A DNA stretch of 64,000 bases from Paenibacillus aestuarii (GTDB taxonomy: Bacteria > Bacillota > Bacilli > Paenibacillales > NBRC-103111), in NCBI RefSeq assembly GCF_027789125.1, contig NZ_JAQFVF010000038.1, positions 34,835 to 98,834 on the forward strand. Reading direction: 5' to 3'. The notes under the pieces were generated by a model. That model made no database searches and was not told where the DNA came from. It saw nothing but the letters and a program-made list of their open reading frames with translations. The first letter of the stretch is position 1. Each line of letters begins with the position of its first letter. The translations under genes and the position numbers were made by a program. Positions 1 through 9,377 of the stretch are shown piece after piece.

Positions 1-843
1 ATCGCCCATTTGATGGCCTTTGGTGTCATTCAACTTTTTGAAATTGTCAATGTCGCTGAACAAGATGGCGATGGGCAAATGCCGTTGCACATATTGGGTC
101 ACCCGGTTATAGAAAAATTTGCGATTATAGAGGCGTGTCAGCCCGTCGGTAATCGATGAGTTGTAAATCGCTTGCATCAGCTCGACAATCCGCTCGAAAA
201 GCAGCATAAATAACAAAAAGTAATAAATGAGAGGCAACCCACGATCCGCCAGGGAGAACCAGCGGTTCGCATCGCTGTACGCGTACACGTTGATGAGATG
301 CGCCGTCTGGTTGAGAAAATAGACAGTTAGCGCGATTTGATATTTAACCTGCTGCCCGATAAAGGGCGGTATGAGATAAAAACAAAGAAAAATCAATAAA
401 AAAACGTACAGCTCCAAGCCTAAATCCTGGAGCAGCTTGACTTGCTCTTCAGTCCCGCTGTACATCCGGGGAATGAAAAAATGGAGTAAAGATACGATAA
501 GGCCCATGACGATCAACCCATAGAAAAAAACGTACTGCTTCCGCTTCGTCTTGTTGTACAACTGATAGATCCCCATGTTCAGCAGGACGAAGGAGATGAT
601 TTTCAGCACGAGCAGTATGTAAGCGGTTAAGCTGGTATCCAGTGCGTGGAGCTTCAAGTAGAACTGAAGCATATAATGTAAGGCAACGATCACAATGGAG
701 ATGGTCATGGATAAGTAGCCTTTTTTGCGCCGGTCTAAAAAAAGCCTTACAGACATTACAAACATAAGTACCAGAATCACGAGTACGATCATAATCGAAA
801 TTATGGAGGCTAGGTCACCAAATAATAAATCTGCTACATTCAT
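1..843 (-). CDS. Membrane-bound GGDEF protein (diguanylate cyclase), 3' end outside the window
   Basis: My reverse-strand translation from the ATG at 843 (preceded by GGAGGAAC) gives 281 residues without a stop before the window edge. The first ~200 residues form several hydrophobic segments, so the sensor part is a multi-pass membrane domain I cannot name. The last ~55 residues are the start of a GGDEF domain: DGLTRLYNRKFF, then FSDIDNFKKLNDTKGHQMGD, which carry the metal-binding Asp and the conserved N..GHQ..GD. The GGDEF signature itself and any C-terminal domain lie beyond position 1, so catalytic competence cannot be judged. The likely role is synthesis of cyclic di-GMP at the membrane. 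It is transcribed divergently from the glycosyltransferase at 1013. Confidence 0.88.
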   Translation of the reverse strand, partial: MNVADLLFGDLASIISIMIVLVILVLMFVMSVRLFLDRRKKGYLSMTISIVIVALHYMLQFYLKLHALDTSLTAYILLVLKIISFVLLNMGIYQLYNKTKRKQYVFFYGLIVMGLIVSLLHFFIPRMYSGTEEQVKLLQDLGLELYVFLLIFLCFYLIPPFIGQQVKYQIALTVYFLNQTAHLINVYAYSDANRWFSLADRGLPLIYYFLLFMLLFERIVELMQAIYNSSITDGLTRLYNRKFFYNRVTQYVQRHLPIAILFSDIDNFKKLNDTKGHQMGD

Positions 844-1012
844 ATGTTCCTCCGCATTCGGCATTTATCGACATAACTATCTCTTATTATAAAGGAAAAT
901 GTGATAGAGAGATAGAATCGAGTTTGGGTGGGGCTGTGTTCTCTTTTCTATTCAGCGAACACACGTTACAATAAGAAGGTAAGCTCAAGGATTTTGGAGA
1001 GGGGCTCATGCA

Positions 1013-2137
1013 ATGAACATATTGCAAGCATTGTTTTTTCCGCCGGAACAACCAGGCGGGGTGTCATCCATGGTTCCCTATATTTTGGACCGCTTTAATA
1101 AAAAGGGCTGGGAGATGGAACTGTTTTCGCTGCCAAAGCGCATTCGCAACAAAGGAACGGAGGAAGTGGAATTCACCACCTTCGATTGGCGAAAATATGC
1201 CGGAAACCCGATTGTAGATAAATACATCCAGACCTACAAAGATTATGTTTGGTGGACAAAACTGCGATTGGTGAAAAAATTCGATATTATTCATGCGCAT
1301 CATCCGATTGCAGGCTTGGTAATGAAGCAATTGTACCCGGATATACCGGTGATTTTGACGATTCACTCGAGCTTTGAACGGGAGCTAATTTTGAATGGAA
1401 GGATTCAAGAGAACGGACTGGAACATCAGTTTTTGACACAAATCTATGGTGAGCTGGAAGCGAAGGTCGATCAAATTATTACAGTTTCCAATTCCTTCAA
1501 GCAGTATTTATCGGAATACGTGCAGGACAGCGAGCGGCTCGGGGTCATCCCGAACGGCTTCGATGAGAAGCGCTTCCGTCCCATTTCCCACGAAAACCAG
1601 GTGACGCAATTTATTACGGTATGCCGGTTGGTCCCAGCCAAAGGGCTGGATACGCTGCTCATGGCGTGCGGGGAGCTAAAAAAACGCGGACTGCCGTTCG
1701 TGCTGCACATTATCGGTGACGGCCCGTGCAGGCAAGAGCTGGAAAAGCTGGCAATCGAGCAAAACATTTATGAAGACACCATTTTTTATGGCTATATGCT
1801 GCACCCGGAAGAATTTATGCCGTTTTTTGATGTGTTCGTGCTGCCTTCGCGCGCGGAGGCATTCGGTTCCGTATTTGCCGAGGCGGCTTTATGCTGGCTG
1901 GCTTTGGTCGGAACGAATGTCGGCGGGATCGCCGAGCAAATTGAGCACGGGCATAATGGGCTGCTGGTGCCGGTCGGAGATGCGCACGCATTAAGCCTGG
2001 CGTTGGAGAAGGTTATTATTGACCCGACCTTCCGCTATAATCTCGCCAGAACGGCTTGGGAGAAGGCGAAGAAGACATATTCGCTCAACCGGGTTCTGCG
2101 CCAGTTGAAAAGCGTGTACGAAATCTATCAAGTTTAA
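1013..2137 (+). CDS. GT4-family glycosyltransferase
   Basis: A 374-residue GT-B enzyme of family GT4, which transfers a sugar from a nucleotide-sugar donor. The N-terminal glycine-rich loop (FFPPEQPGGVSSMV) is followed by IIHAHHPIAG. The C-terminal half has VCRLVPAKGLDTLL and the EX7E motif EAFGSVFAE near residue 280. The residues after that motif read LCWLALVGTNVGG where relatives usually have ACGxPVVATNxGG, a mild oddity. It has a GGAGAGGGG ribosome binding site; the ATG at 1008 is out of frame, so 1013 is used. It lies 25 bp before yhaO, but no functional link is evident. Acceptor and donor are unknown. Confidence 0.85.
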   Translation: MNILQALFFPPEQPGGVSSMVPYILDRFNKKGWEMELFSLPKRIRNKGTEEVEFTTFDWRKYAGNPIVDKYIQTYKDYVWWTKLRLVKKFDIIHAHHPIAGLVMKQLYPDIPVILTIHSSFERELILNGRIQENGLEHQFLTQIYGELEAKVDQIITVSNSFKQYLSEYVQDSERLGVIPNGFDEKRFRPISHENQVTQFITVCRLVPAKGLDTLLMACGELKKRGLPFVLHIIGDGPCRQELEKLAIEQNIYEDTIFYGYMLHPEEFMPFFDVFVLPSRAEAFGSVFAEAALCWLALVGTNVGGIAEQIEHGHNGLLVPVGDAHALSLALEKVIIDPTFRYNLARTAWEKAKKTYSLNRVLRQLKSVYEIYQV

Positions 2138-2162
2138 AGAGAATCGTTAGGAGCGAACTTGG

Positions 2163-3440
2163 ATGAAACGACTGCGGTTTGTGCATGCGGCCGACTTGCA
2201 CGTGGACAGTCCGTTCAAGGGCATGTCGGCGCTGCCGGAGCGGGTTCGCGAGCGGGTAAGGGAATCGACCTTCGGCGCGCTCAAAGAGCTCGTTGCTTTA
2301 GCTATAGAAGTCAAGGCTGATTTCGTACTAATTAGCGGTGATGTATATGATTTGTCAGATCGGTCCCTGCGCGCGCAAATACGCTTCCAGAAAGCGATGG
2401 AGCAATTAGCGGCGCGGGGTATTCCCGTTTATGTCATTCACGGGAACCATGACCCTCAGGATGGACGCGCGGCACAGCTGGATTGGCCGGAGGCGGTCCA
2501 TTTTTTTGCTTGTGACCGGGTACAGACGCTGGACGTCGTCAAGGAAGGGGTAGAAATCATTGCCCAAGTCCATGGGATATCGTATGCCACTTCCAGTGTA
2601 ACGGACAACCTTGCCCGGCAATATCGGGCAGCGCGGCAAGATGTGTATCAGATCGGTTTATTACATACGAATGTCGACGGTGACCCTGGTCACGATAATT
2701 ACGCGCCTTGCACGAAACAAGATTTAATCGCAAGCGGCATGCATTATTGGGCTCTGGGCCATATTCATACCCGACAAGTGATTCAAGAACAGCGCCCTGC
2801 GATTGTATATCCAGGCAATATCCAGGGCCGAAGCATTCGCGAGACAGGGCCGCGCGGCTGCTATGTGGTCGACGTGCACGAGGATGGACGCGCCGAGCTG
2901 ACGTTCCACGCGCTGGACCGGGTGCGCTGGTTTCATGAGCGCTTGACGGTTGCAGGCCTTGTGAGCGAGCAAGCGCTCAAAGACAAGATCGGCGAGCGGC
3001 TCGAGCGGGTTCGGGAAGAGGCGGACGGCCGCGATGCCGTCGTCCGCCTCGTGCTGGAAGGGCGCAGCGCCGTGCATGCGCTCTTGCGCAAAGGGCGGGC
3101 GCTGGAGGAGCTGACCGCCGAGTTTCGCGAAGACGAAGCGGAGCGCAGCCCCTTCGTGTGGATCGAGTCGATGGAGGACCGGACAGGCAGTGACATCGAC
3201 ATGGTGGCGCTAACGCAGGAGAAGAGCTTCGTCGGTGATCTGCTGCGTCTTGCACAAGGGCTGCGCGACGATGAGGCCGCGCTGGCCGCTTTTGCAGCGG
3301 AGGCGCTAGCGGCGCTGCAGAGTTTGCCGCAAGCTGCCGGCGGAGCTGCTGCGGATTCCGAGCGGCTGCGGCAGTGGCTGCGAGCCGCAGAGGAACTGGC
3401 TGCGGATCTGCTGGCCGCAGATGGGGGGTGGTCTGGATGA
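2163..3440 (+). CDS. yhaO: YhaO-type metallophosphoesterase (SbcD/Mre11-like nuclease)
   Basis: 425 residues, a DNA repair exonuclease of the SbcD/Mre11 class. Calcineurin-type phosphoesterase motifs appear in order: ADLHVDSP (D-x-H) at residues 10-17, GDVYD near 60, GNHD near 97, and GHIHT near 200. These residues bind the two metal ions of the nuclease centre. The C-terminal ~170 residues are charged and helical, the likely capping and partner-binding part. Its TGA overlaps the ATG of the downstream SMC-like ATPase (ATGA), so the two are translationally coupled, as expected for an Mre11-Rad50-like complex. The pair matches Bacillus subtilis yhaO-yhaN. Confidence 0.9.
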   Translation: MKRLRFVHAADLHVDSPFKGMSALPERVRERVRESTFGALKELVALAIEVKADFVLISGDVYDLSDRSLRAQIRFQKAMEQLAARGIPVYVIHGNHDPQDGRAAQLDWPEAVHFFACDRVQTLDVVKEGVEIIAQVHGISYATSSVTDNLARQYRAARQDVYQIGLLHTNVDGDPGHDNYAPCTKQDLIASGMHYWALGHIHTRQVIQEQRPAIVYPGNIQGRSIRETGPRGCYVVDVHEDGRAELTFHALDRVRWFHERLTVAGLVSEQALKDKIGERLERVREEADGRDAVVRLVLEGRSAVHALLRKGRALEELTAEFREDEAERSPFVWIESMEDRTGSDIDMVALTQEKSFVGDLLRLAQGLRDDEAALAAFAAEALAALQSLPQAAGGAAADSERLRQWLRAAEELAADLLAADGGWSG

Positions 3441-6400
3441 GGATCACATCCATCCAGGTGGACGGCTTCGGCAGCTTGCAGGGCAAGCTGCTGGATACAG
3501 ATGCACCGCTCGTGCTGTTCTACGGCGCTAACGAAGCGGGGAAGAGCACGCTGATGGGCTTCGTCCGAGCGGTGCTGTTTGGCTTTCCGCCGCGGCAGGG
3601 CCGGTCGGAGCGCTACGAGCCGCTCGGGGGCGGCGCCCACGGCGGAGCACTGACCCTGCTGGACGAGCAGGGCCAGCGCATCCGCGTCGAGCGCTATGAC
3701 GCGCCCGCCGCAGGGGGCAAACGAGCCTCGGCGGGGCTCGTCAAAGTCACCCTCGGTGACGGTACCATCGGGGGCGAAGAGCTGCTGAACACGCTGCTGG
3801 GAGGCCTTTCGGCCGAACTCTTCCGCAGCTTGTTCGCCTTCGGCTTAACCGAGCTGCAGGAGCTGCGCACCCTGCAGACAGATGAGCTCAGCGGCTATTT
3901 GTATAGCGCTGGGCTCGGGGTAAGCGGCTCGGCCATCATGGAGGCCGAGCGCAAGCTGGCGGCGCAGGCCGACAGCCTGTACAAGCCCCGCGGACGCAAT
4001 CAGGAGATCAATCGTCTCCTGAAGGAGCTGGAGGGGCTGGAGCAGGCGCTGCGCCGCAGCCGCGACCATGCAGCCGGCTATGATGGGCTGCAGGAAGAGC
4101 GCCGCTCCGCGGAGCAGCGTATCGCCGGCCTGGAGCAGCGGCAGGAGGCGCAGCGGGCGGAGCTGCACAAGATCGGCCTGGCCGTCAAAGGACGCAGCGG
4201 ATGGGTCCGCTTGCGCCAGATCGGCCGGGAGCTGGCGGCGCTGCCTGCGCGGCCCGGCTTCCCCGAGCATGCCTCGGCGCGGCTAGGCGCCCTGGAAGCG
4301 GAGCTGGAGCGCGCGGAGGCGGAGCGCACGCGCCTTACGATCAAGCAGCAGGGCTTGCAGCTTCAGCTGCAAGAGCTAAAGCTGCTCCCCGCTGAGCTGC
4401 TTGCGCACCAGGTGGAGCTGAACTATTTGCTGGAGCAAGCCTCCACCTATGAAGAGCAGCAGCGCAGCGTAACGGAGCTGCGCGTCGAGCGGGAGCACCT
4501 GCGCATGCAGCTAAGCAAGCTGCTCCGTGAAATCGATGAACGCTGGGATGAGAAGCATGTAGCTGCTTTTCCGGTGTCGATCTCCCTGCGTGAGCGGGTG
4601 CGTTCGTTCAAAGAACAGTTCCGCACGGCACGTGCCGATGAGCTTCGTGTGCGTACGGAGCTGGAAGGTCTGCAGCGGCAGCGTGACCGTTATCACGATC
4701 AAATCCGCGGTTTGGAAGCGGATTTACATAGGCAGGGGATCTCTGTGGAAGCCCGGCGCGCTGGACTTGTGGATGCTGCCGAAATGCTGCAGCGTCTGGC
4801 CAGAGATTATGCCAAATGGCAGCTGTTGATAAGAGAGGTGCAGCACCATCAGGAACGTCAGGCTGAACGGCAGCGGCATCAGCAGCAGCTAGAGGAAGCG
4901 GCGGCGCAAAGCAAAGCCGCCTCCAAGCGGATGCAGCAGCGCTTGGTTGCGCTGAGCAGCCTGTTCACGATGCTCCTGCCTAGCTGGCTGCTGTGGCAGG
5001 TTAATTGGCAAACGGCGGCTGTGGCTTTTGTCGTCCTGGCCGCCGTTACCTGGTTTGCTTTTGCCTCAAGCCGCACCGCCAAACCGCGAGTCAAGCGCGC
5101 TGAACGAGCTGTGGTGGCGTGGCATGCCCTTACTGGCGAGCCGGAAAGTACGGGGGCGGGCTCGGGCAAGCCGGCGGAAATGAAGCGCGCGGAAGAGGAG
5201 CTGCGTCAGCTCGAACGCAGCCTTCAGGAGCAGCTCGAGCGGCTATATGCGCTGCGCCGGCACGATCCCGCCATGGCGGAAACGGCGGCGGCGGCAGGGA
5301 CGTCATGGACGCGGCGGGGAGCCGCTGCTGCGGTGCCGCTGCAGGAGCTGCAGCCGCACCTGGAAGCTTGGCTGCGCGAGGAAGAGCTGACGAAGCAGCA
5401 GCGCAGCGAGCATGTCCGCCAGCTGGAGAAGCTGAAGGACGCGCAGGAGCAGCTTGCGCAGCTGCGGGAGCAGGAAGAGGAGCGCAGCGCCGCCTGGCGG
5501 CAGCTGGGGAATGCGCATGCACAGCTGCAAGCGGAGTGGGGCGAATGGCTGGAATCGCTGGCCATGAGCGACCGGCTTTCGCCCGATGCGGCGCTGGAGA
5601 CGATTCAAGCGGTGGAGCACGGTCATGAACTGCTGCGGCAGCAGCATAAACTAGATGCAAAACTAGCCTCTTATCAGACGGCTATTCATCAATATGAACA
5701 AAAGCTGATCCGGTTACTCGGATTAAGCGCGGGCATGAAAGAGCCGCTCCTGGGGCTCAAGCGCTGGAAAGAGCAGGAGCAGGAACAGCTTCAGCAGCTG
5801 GAAGTGCAGCAGCGTCTGCAGCAGCAGCTTGCTGAAGGGGAACAGGAGCTGCTGGCTGTGCAGGAAGACAGGCAGCGGCTGCTCGAACGACTGCAGCAGC
5901 TGCTGGCCGAAGGCTCCGCTGCCGATGGCGAAGCGCTGCGCAAGCATGAGCGGGAGCAGGTGGAGCGCAGCAAGCTGCGGGATGAGGAGACGGCGCTGCA
6001 GGCTCATCTGGAGTCGCTGCTCGGCAGCAGTCAGCTGCCAGATTTTGCGGCGCTCATGGAGTCGCACGGCGAGGAAGATTTGACGCAGCGCTATCTAGCG
6101 GTCGAATCCGAGCTCGTCGCAACGACGGAGGAAGCCAATCAGCTCCGGCAGGAGGTTGGGCGGCTAAGCGGCATGATCGGGCAGCTGGAGCAGGGCACTG
6201 AGCATGCGGACCGTTTGCTGCAGGTGGAGGCGCTCCGTGCGGCCGTCGCGCAGCAAGTCGAGCACTATGCGGTCGCTTCGTTCGCCTCGCTGCTGATGAA
6301 AAAAGCACGCGACGTATATGAGCGCGAACGGCAGCCGGGCGTGCTGCAGCAGGCTTCCGTCTATTTCGAGCAAATGACGAATGGACGTTTCGTGCAAATC

Positions 6401-6724
6401 AAGGCGCCGTTCGGTGAACAGCGGCTAATCGTGATCCGAGCGGGTGGGCAAGCACTCGAAACGCATCAGCTCAGCCGAGGAACGGCGGAGCAGCTCTATC
6501 TGTCGATGCGGTTCGCATTGGCGCAGGAGTATGCGGGCAGAGCGGTACTGCCGCTGGTGATGGACGATATTTTGGTCAATTTTGATGAGGAACGAATGGA
6601 AAGCTGTCTGCGGGTTATGGCGGATGTGAGCCAGCGCCACCAGGTGCTGCTATTTACTTGCCACGCACATGTGCGGGATGCGGCTGCCCGATTGTTGGGC
6701 TCTAGCCGATTTATAGAGCTATAA
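3437..6724 (+). CDS. yhaN: YhaN-type SMC/Rad50-like coiled-coil ATPase
   Basis: 1095 residues, longer than the roughly 960 I recall for B. subtilis YhaN. The N-terminal MRITSIQVDGFG is followed by Walker A GANEAGKST near residue 30. Long Glu/Gln/Arg-rich coiled coil fills most of the protein. The C-terminus has the ABC signature-like LSRGTAEQLYLSMRFAL and Walker B LPLVMDDILVNFD. A strongly hydrophobic stretch near residues 505-545 looks like two membrane segments that interrupt the coil, so the complex may be membrane-tethered. The start is taken at 3437 because it overlaps the yhaO stop, has GGGGGGTGG upstream and gives the family N-terminus; an upstream extension to 3374 is non-homologous. 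It is the partner of the nuclease just upstream. Confidence 0.9.
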   Translation: MRITSIQVDGFGSLQGKLLDTDAPLVLFYGANEAGKSTLMGFVRAVLFGFPPRQGRSERYEPLGGGAHGGALTLLDEQGQRIRVERYDAPAAGGKRASAGLVKVTLGDGTIGGEELLNTLLGGLSAELFRSLFAFGLTELQELRTLQTDELSGYLYSAGLGVSGSAIMEAERKLAAQADSLYKPRGRNQEINRLLKELEGLEQALRRSRDHAAGYDGLQEERRSAEQRIAGLEQRQEAQRAELHKIGLAVKGRSGWVRLRQIGRELAALPARPGFPEHASARLGALEAELERAEAERTRLTIKQQGLQLQLQELKLLPAELLAHQVELNYLLEQASTYEEQQRSVTELRVEREHLRMQLSKLLREIDERWDEKHVAAFPVSISLRERVRSFKEQFRTARADELRVRTELEGLQRQRDRYHDQIRGLEADLHRQGISVEARRAGLVDAAEMLQRLARDYAKWQLLIREVQHHQERQAERQRHQQQLEEAAAQSKAASKRMQQRLVALSSLFTMLLPSWLLWQVNWQTAAVAFVVLAAVTWFAFASSRTAKPRVKRAERAVVAWHALTGEPESTGAGSGKPAEMKRAEEELRQLERSLQEQLERLYALRRHDPAMAETAAAAGTSWTRRGAAAAVPLQELQPHLEAWLREEELTKQQRSEHVRQLEKLKDAQEQLAQLREQEEERSAAWRQLGNAHAQLQAEWGEWLESLAMSDRLSPDAALETIQAVEHGHELLRQQHKLDAKLASYQTAIHQYEQKLIRLLGLSAGMKEPLLGLKRWKEQEQEQLQQLEVQQRLQQQLAEGEQELLAVQEDRQRLLERLQQLLAEGSAADGEALRKHEREQVERSKLRDEETALQAHLESLLGSSQLPDFAALMESHGEEDLTQRYLAVESELVATTEEANQLRQEVGRLSGMIGQLEQGTEHADRLLQVEALRAAVAQQVEHYAVASFASLLMKKARDVYERERQPGVLQQASVYFEQMTNGRFVQIKAPFGEQRLIVIRAGGQALETHQLSRGTAEQLYLSMRFALAQEYAGRAVLPLVMDDILVNFDEERMESCLRVMADVSQRHQVLLFTCHAHVRDAAARLLGSSRFIEL

Positions 6725-6754
6725 GGCAACGTTGAGGAAGGGAGCAAACGAGCT

Positions 6755-7045
6755 ATGGAGCCGGGGATCGACAAAAAGAAAGACCACCACCGTGAGATTA
6801 CGTATCAGGTTGGCTGGAAAAAGGGCAAAATCGAGTGGCAGGAAGGAGCCGGCGCAGAGGGTGGCGGCAAAGCGCATACGCCAGAGGAGCTTCACGCAGC
6901 GAGCTGCGAGCGAAGATTGCAGCTGCTTTGGCGCGCGGTCCCGGCATTGCCAGGCGCGCTGCTGCTGCCGCTCCTGTATGCGCTGCCAGTGATCTGCTTC
7001 ATGTTGACGATTCTGCTCGTCTATCACCTGCGTCTGCACAGCTAA
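6755..7045 (+). CDS. Small single-pass membrane protein, unknown
   Basis: 96 residues with GAGGAAGGGAG upstream of the ATG. The first ~65 residues are charged and Gly/Glu/Lys rich. The C-terminal 30 residues form one hydrophobic segment (LLLPLLYALPVICFMLTILL) ending in YHLRLHS. It lies 30 bp after yhaN in the same orientation and is probably in the same transcript. I recognise no family. The link to YhaO/YhaN is positional only, although YhaN itself shows internal hydrophobic segments. Confidence 0.55.
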   Translation: MEPGIDKKKDHHREITYQVGWKKGKIEWQEGAGAEGGGKAHTPEELHAASCERRLQLLWRAVPALPGALLLPLLYALPVICFMLTILLVYHLRLHS

Positions 7046-7090
7046 AGCTTGGGGCATGGGAAATATTGAAGCGAGAAGGGGGACTTATAC

Positions 7091-7537
7091 GTGAATTTGT
7101 TATTAGCCGTCATCGGCGGCTTGATTGGTCTAGCCGTTACCGGCGCTGCGGTGTACACCGTTTGGGCGGTGCGTCAGCTGTGGAAGCAGCAGGCTGCGGC
7201 GCCTAAACCGGCGAGTCAGGTGGAAATTGCCGCCGTTTACTTTTTGAGATGGACGTTCTTAGACTATGCGGTCGTCGGTTTATTTATCGTTGGCCTGCTC
7301 CTGTTGCTGGCTGAATTGTTCGCCGTACTGCGCGACCGGTCGTCGTTTGAAAGCTTCCATTTTGCTTATTTACTGACCGGAATCGTCCTCTCGGCTATGG
7401 GCATGCTGCTGCTGTTCGCTCGCCTGCTGGCCGTGCTTGGGTTTGTCAAATCCAATGAGCTGCAAGGGTTACAACGTTCGGCTGCGGTTGCGCCAAATCA
7501 TCAGCACGAGCCACACCATGCTGATCGCGCCGAATAG
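7091..7537 (+). CDS. Small integral membrane protein, unknown
   Basis: 148 residues from a GTG start preceded by GAAGCGAGAAGGGGG. Three or four hydrophobic segments are visible: residues 1-25, about 55-80, and 95-125. The tail is polar and His-rich (NHQHEPHHADRAE). The last ~70 bp overlap the 3' end of the convergent ykvI-like gene, so the true C-terminus is compressed against it. Likely cotranscribed with the preceding small membrane protein. Family not recognised. Confidence 0.6.
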   Translation: MNLLLAVIGGLIGLAVTGAAVYTVWAVRQLWKQQAAAPKPASQVEIAAVYFLRWTFLDYAVVGLFIVGLLLLLAELFAVLRDRSSFESFHFAYLLTGIVLSAMGMLLLFARLLAVLGFVKSNELQGLQRSAAVAPNHQHEPHHADRAE

Positions 7538-8509
7538 CGGATATAGCGCGGAGAGCAGCGCTTTGAAGCCGATTTGGCTGACCACATAGCTTAAGGTTAG
7601 AATGCTGATTAAAATCAGTTTCGGATGCAGCTTAACTCGCTGCTGCAGCTGGAGGGACAACCCATATGCATCGGCGATAAACGTTGTGAAGATTTCACCG
7701 TAGATCACGAGCAGATAAGCGATTTGCGGGGCTGAGCCAAGCCTGTTGATGATGTTGCCCATGGGGATCTCGAATTGGGCGATGCCTGGCATTTGGGCAG
7801 ACAGCGCAAAATGTGCCGACAGCAGCAGCAAGCCAATGCCGATGCCGCCGATCAGTCCGCCCCAGTACAGAACGGAGCGGTTCTGTATGGCAGCGCCCAT
7901 GGGAACCAGTACGGCCTGTGCCATCGCCAGGTTAAAAGCGGTGTAGAGGAATGGGGCGAACCATATTTTGGAAAGTGGGTAATCGCTGGTGATCCGCAGC
8001 CAGTTGCCCGAAGCCGGCGAGTTCCATGTATAAATGACGATCACGAGACTGAACAACAGCATGATCGGCACGACAATTGAGTTGACGGTCATGATGGCTC
8101 CGATCCCTCGCGAGAGCACCAGGTAGGAGAGGACGAGCGTCACGAGCAAGCCGGTCTGGTAAGAGAGGTGAAGCTGCTCTTCAAATACGGTCCCGCCTCC
8201 GGCGAGCATGACCGTCGTAATGCCAAACAGCACAATCATCGTAAACAGGCTGATCCACCTGCCGATTTTGGCCCCGAACAGTACGGCATTCAAGTCTTCA
8301 TACGATTCCGCTTTCAGATCGTGTGCCATCATCATGAGCTTGATTCCAATCCAGACGAACATCAAACTGGAAAGCGCGATCGTTAGTGTTGCCATCCAGC
8401 CATACCGGGTGAAAAACTGCAGTATCTCTTGACCGGAGGCAAATCCTGCGCCGACAATCGTACCGATATATGTAAAGGCGACGCGGATGATCTGTGATCC
8501 TGTTCGCAT
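7469..8509 (-). CDS. ykvI: YkvI-family membrane transporter-like protein
   Basis: 346 residues and about ten membrane segments. The N-terminus IRVAFTYIGTIVGAGFASGQEILQFFTRYG is typical of the YkvI family, which belongs to the amino-acid/polyamine/organocation-like fold with its unwound glycine-rich first helix (GTIVGAGFASGQE). The length matches B. subtilis YkvI (about 347). The start is set at 8509 because GGAGAGGGG lies 6 bp upstream; a longer in-frame reading from 8545 has no such site. The substrate is unknown. It converges on and overlaps the gene ending at 7537 by 69 bp. Confidence 0.82.
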   Translation of the reverse strand: MRTGSQIIRVAFTYIGTIVGAGFASGQEILQFFTRYGWMATLTIALSSLMFVWIGIKLMMMAHDLKAESYEDLNAVLFGAKIGRWISLFTMIVLFGITTVMLAGGGTVFEEQLHLSYQTGLLVTLVLSYLVLSRGIGAIMTVNSIVVPIMLLFSLVIVIYTWNSPASGNWLRITSDYPLSKIWFAPFLYTAFNLAMAQAVLVPMGAAIQNRSVLYWGGLIGGIGIGLLLLSAHFALSAQMPGIAQFEIPMGNIINRLGSAPQIAYLLVIYGEIFTTFIADAYGLSLQLQQRVKLHPKLILISILTLSYVVSQIGFKALLSALYPLFGAISMVWLVLMIWRNRSRTL

Positions 8510-8645
8510 ATATTGCCCCTCTCTCCGACGTTTGATATAGTACAAGGTATGTTATTGCTTACATCCTCATGACAGGAAGTTGGGGCAAGCTCTATTTTCT
8601 GGTAAAATGTGAAAGTGCAGAATAGGTTCATTAGGAGTGTGACTT

Positions 8646-9251
8646 GTGAAGGAAGTCATATTTGAATTTATTAATCAATACGGCTACATTGCCTTATACA
8701 TTCTGCTTTCAGCGGGGATCGTCGGCGTGCCTGTCCCGGACGAAACCCTCATGGCTGTCGTAGGCTCGCTGACGGCCCCTGGCGGACCGTTCAAGTTCAC
8801 AACGGCGCTTATCGTCATTTATGCAGGCACGATGACGGGGATGATTGTCAGCTATGTACTGGGTCATAGGGTCGGCAAACCACTGCTGTACCGCTATGGC
8901 AAATGGTTCAAATTGACGCCGGCGCGGATCGAAAAAGCCGAGGGCTGGTTTCAGAAATACGGCTTGTGGACGGTATTTTTTGGGTATTTTGTGCCGGGCG
9001 TTCGGCACTTCACGTGTTATTTATCGGGGGTCAGCGGCGTTAAATTTTATAAGTATTTGTTCTACGCAGGCACGGGAGCAATGCTGTGGTGTACGACCTT
9101 TTTGACACTTGGTCATTTTATTGGCCGTAATTTGGACAGTATGTTCGAGCTGATCCACAAATATATGGGCATGAGTTTCCTCATTCTGGCAGTTGCCGCG
9201 ATAGCGGGCGCCTGGATCTACATCCGTTTTCGGAAGCGCAAGACGGTGTAG
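8646..9251 (+). CDS. DedA-family membrane protein
   Basis: 201 residues from GTG (TAGGAGTG upstream). DedA/SNARE-associated family: an N-terminal re-entrant region with VGVPVPDETLM, then FFGYFVPGVRHFTCYLSG, the conserved Arg-containing motif, and a C-terminal Arg/Lys tail after the last helix. Family members are multi-pass proteins implicated in lipid flipping (undecaprenyl phosphate or phosphatidylethanolamine) and proton-motive-force homeostasis. A paralogue lies at 32682. It stands alone between the ykvI-like gene and a convergent lipoprotein gene. Confidence 0.88.
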   Translation: MKEVIFEFINQYGYIALYILLSAGIVGVPVPDETLMAVVGSLTAPGGPFKFTTALIVIYAGTMTGMIVSYVLGHRVGKPLLYRYGKWFKLTPARIEKAEGWFQKYGLWTVFFGYFVPGVRHFTCYLSGVSGVKFYKYLFYAGTGAMLWCTTFLTLGHFIGRNLDSMFELIHKYMGMSFLILAVAAIAGAWIYIRFRKRKTV

Positions 9252-9304
9252 GAGAGTAAAAGCGTAGGAGAGTAGGGACGCAAGAGCAGCCTGCGCGAAT
9301 TTTA

Positions 9305-9374
9305 AAAAAAGCCTCATTCTATGAATCTGAGATTCCAGATATGGAACAACAGACTCACGGAAGGAGGCTTTTTA
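9305..9374. terminator. Candidate bidirectional terminator
   Basis: AAAAAAGCCTC at 9305-9315 is complementary to GAGGCTTTTTA at 9364-9374, with partly paired sequence between. It sits between the convergent DedA and lipoprotein genes. The large loop lowers confidence. Confidence 0.45.
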
Positions 9375-9377
9375 TAT

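Noticed and set aside
2933..6640. Long antisense frames across yhaO and yhaN
   Set aside because: High G+C and strong codon bias in the real genes leave the opposite strand open. The antisense products are low-complexity Ser/Ala/Arg.
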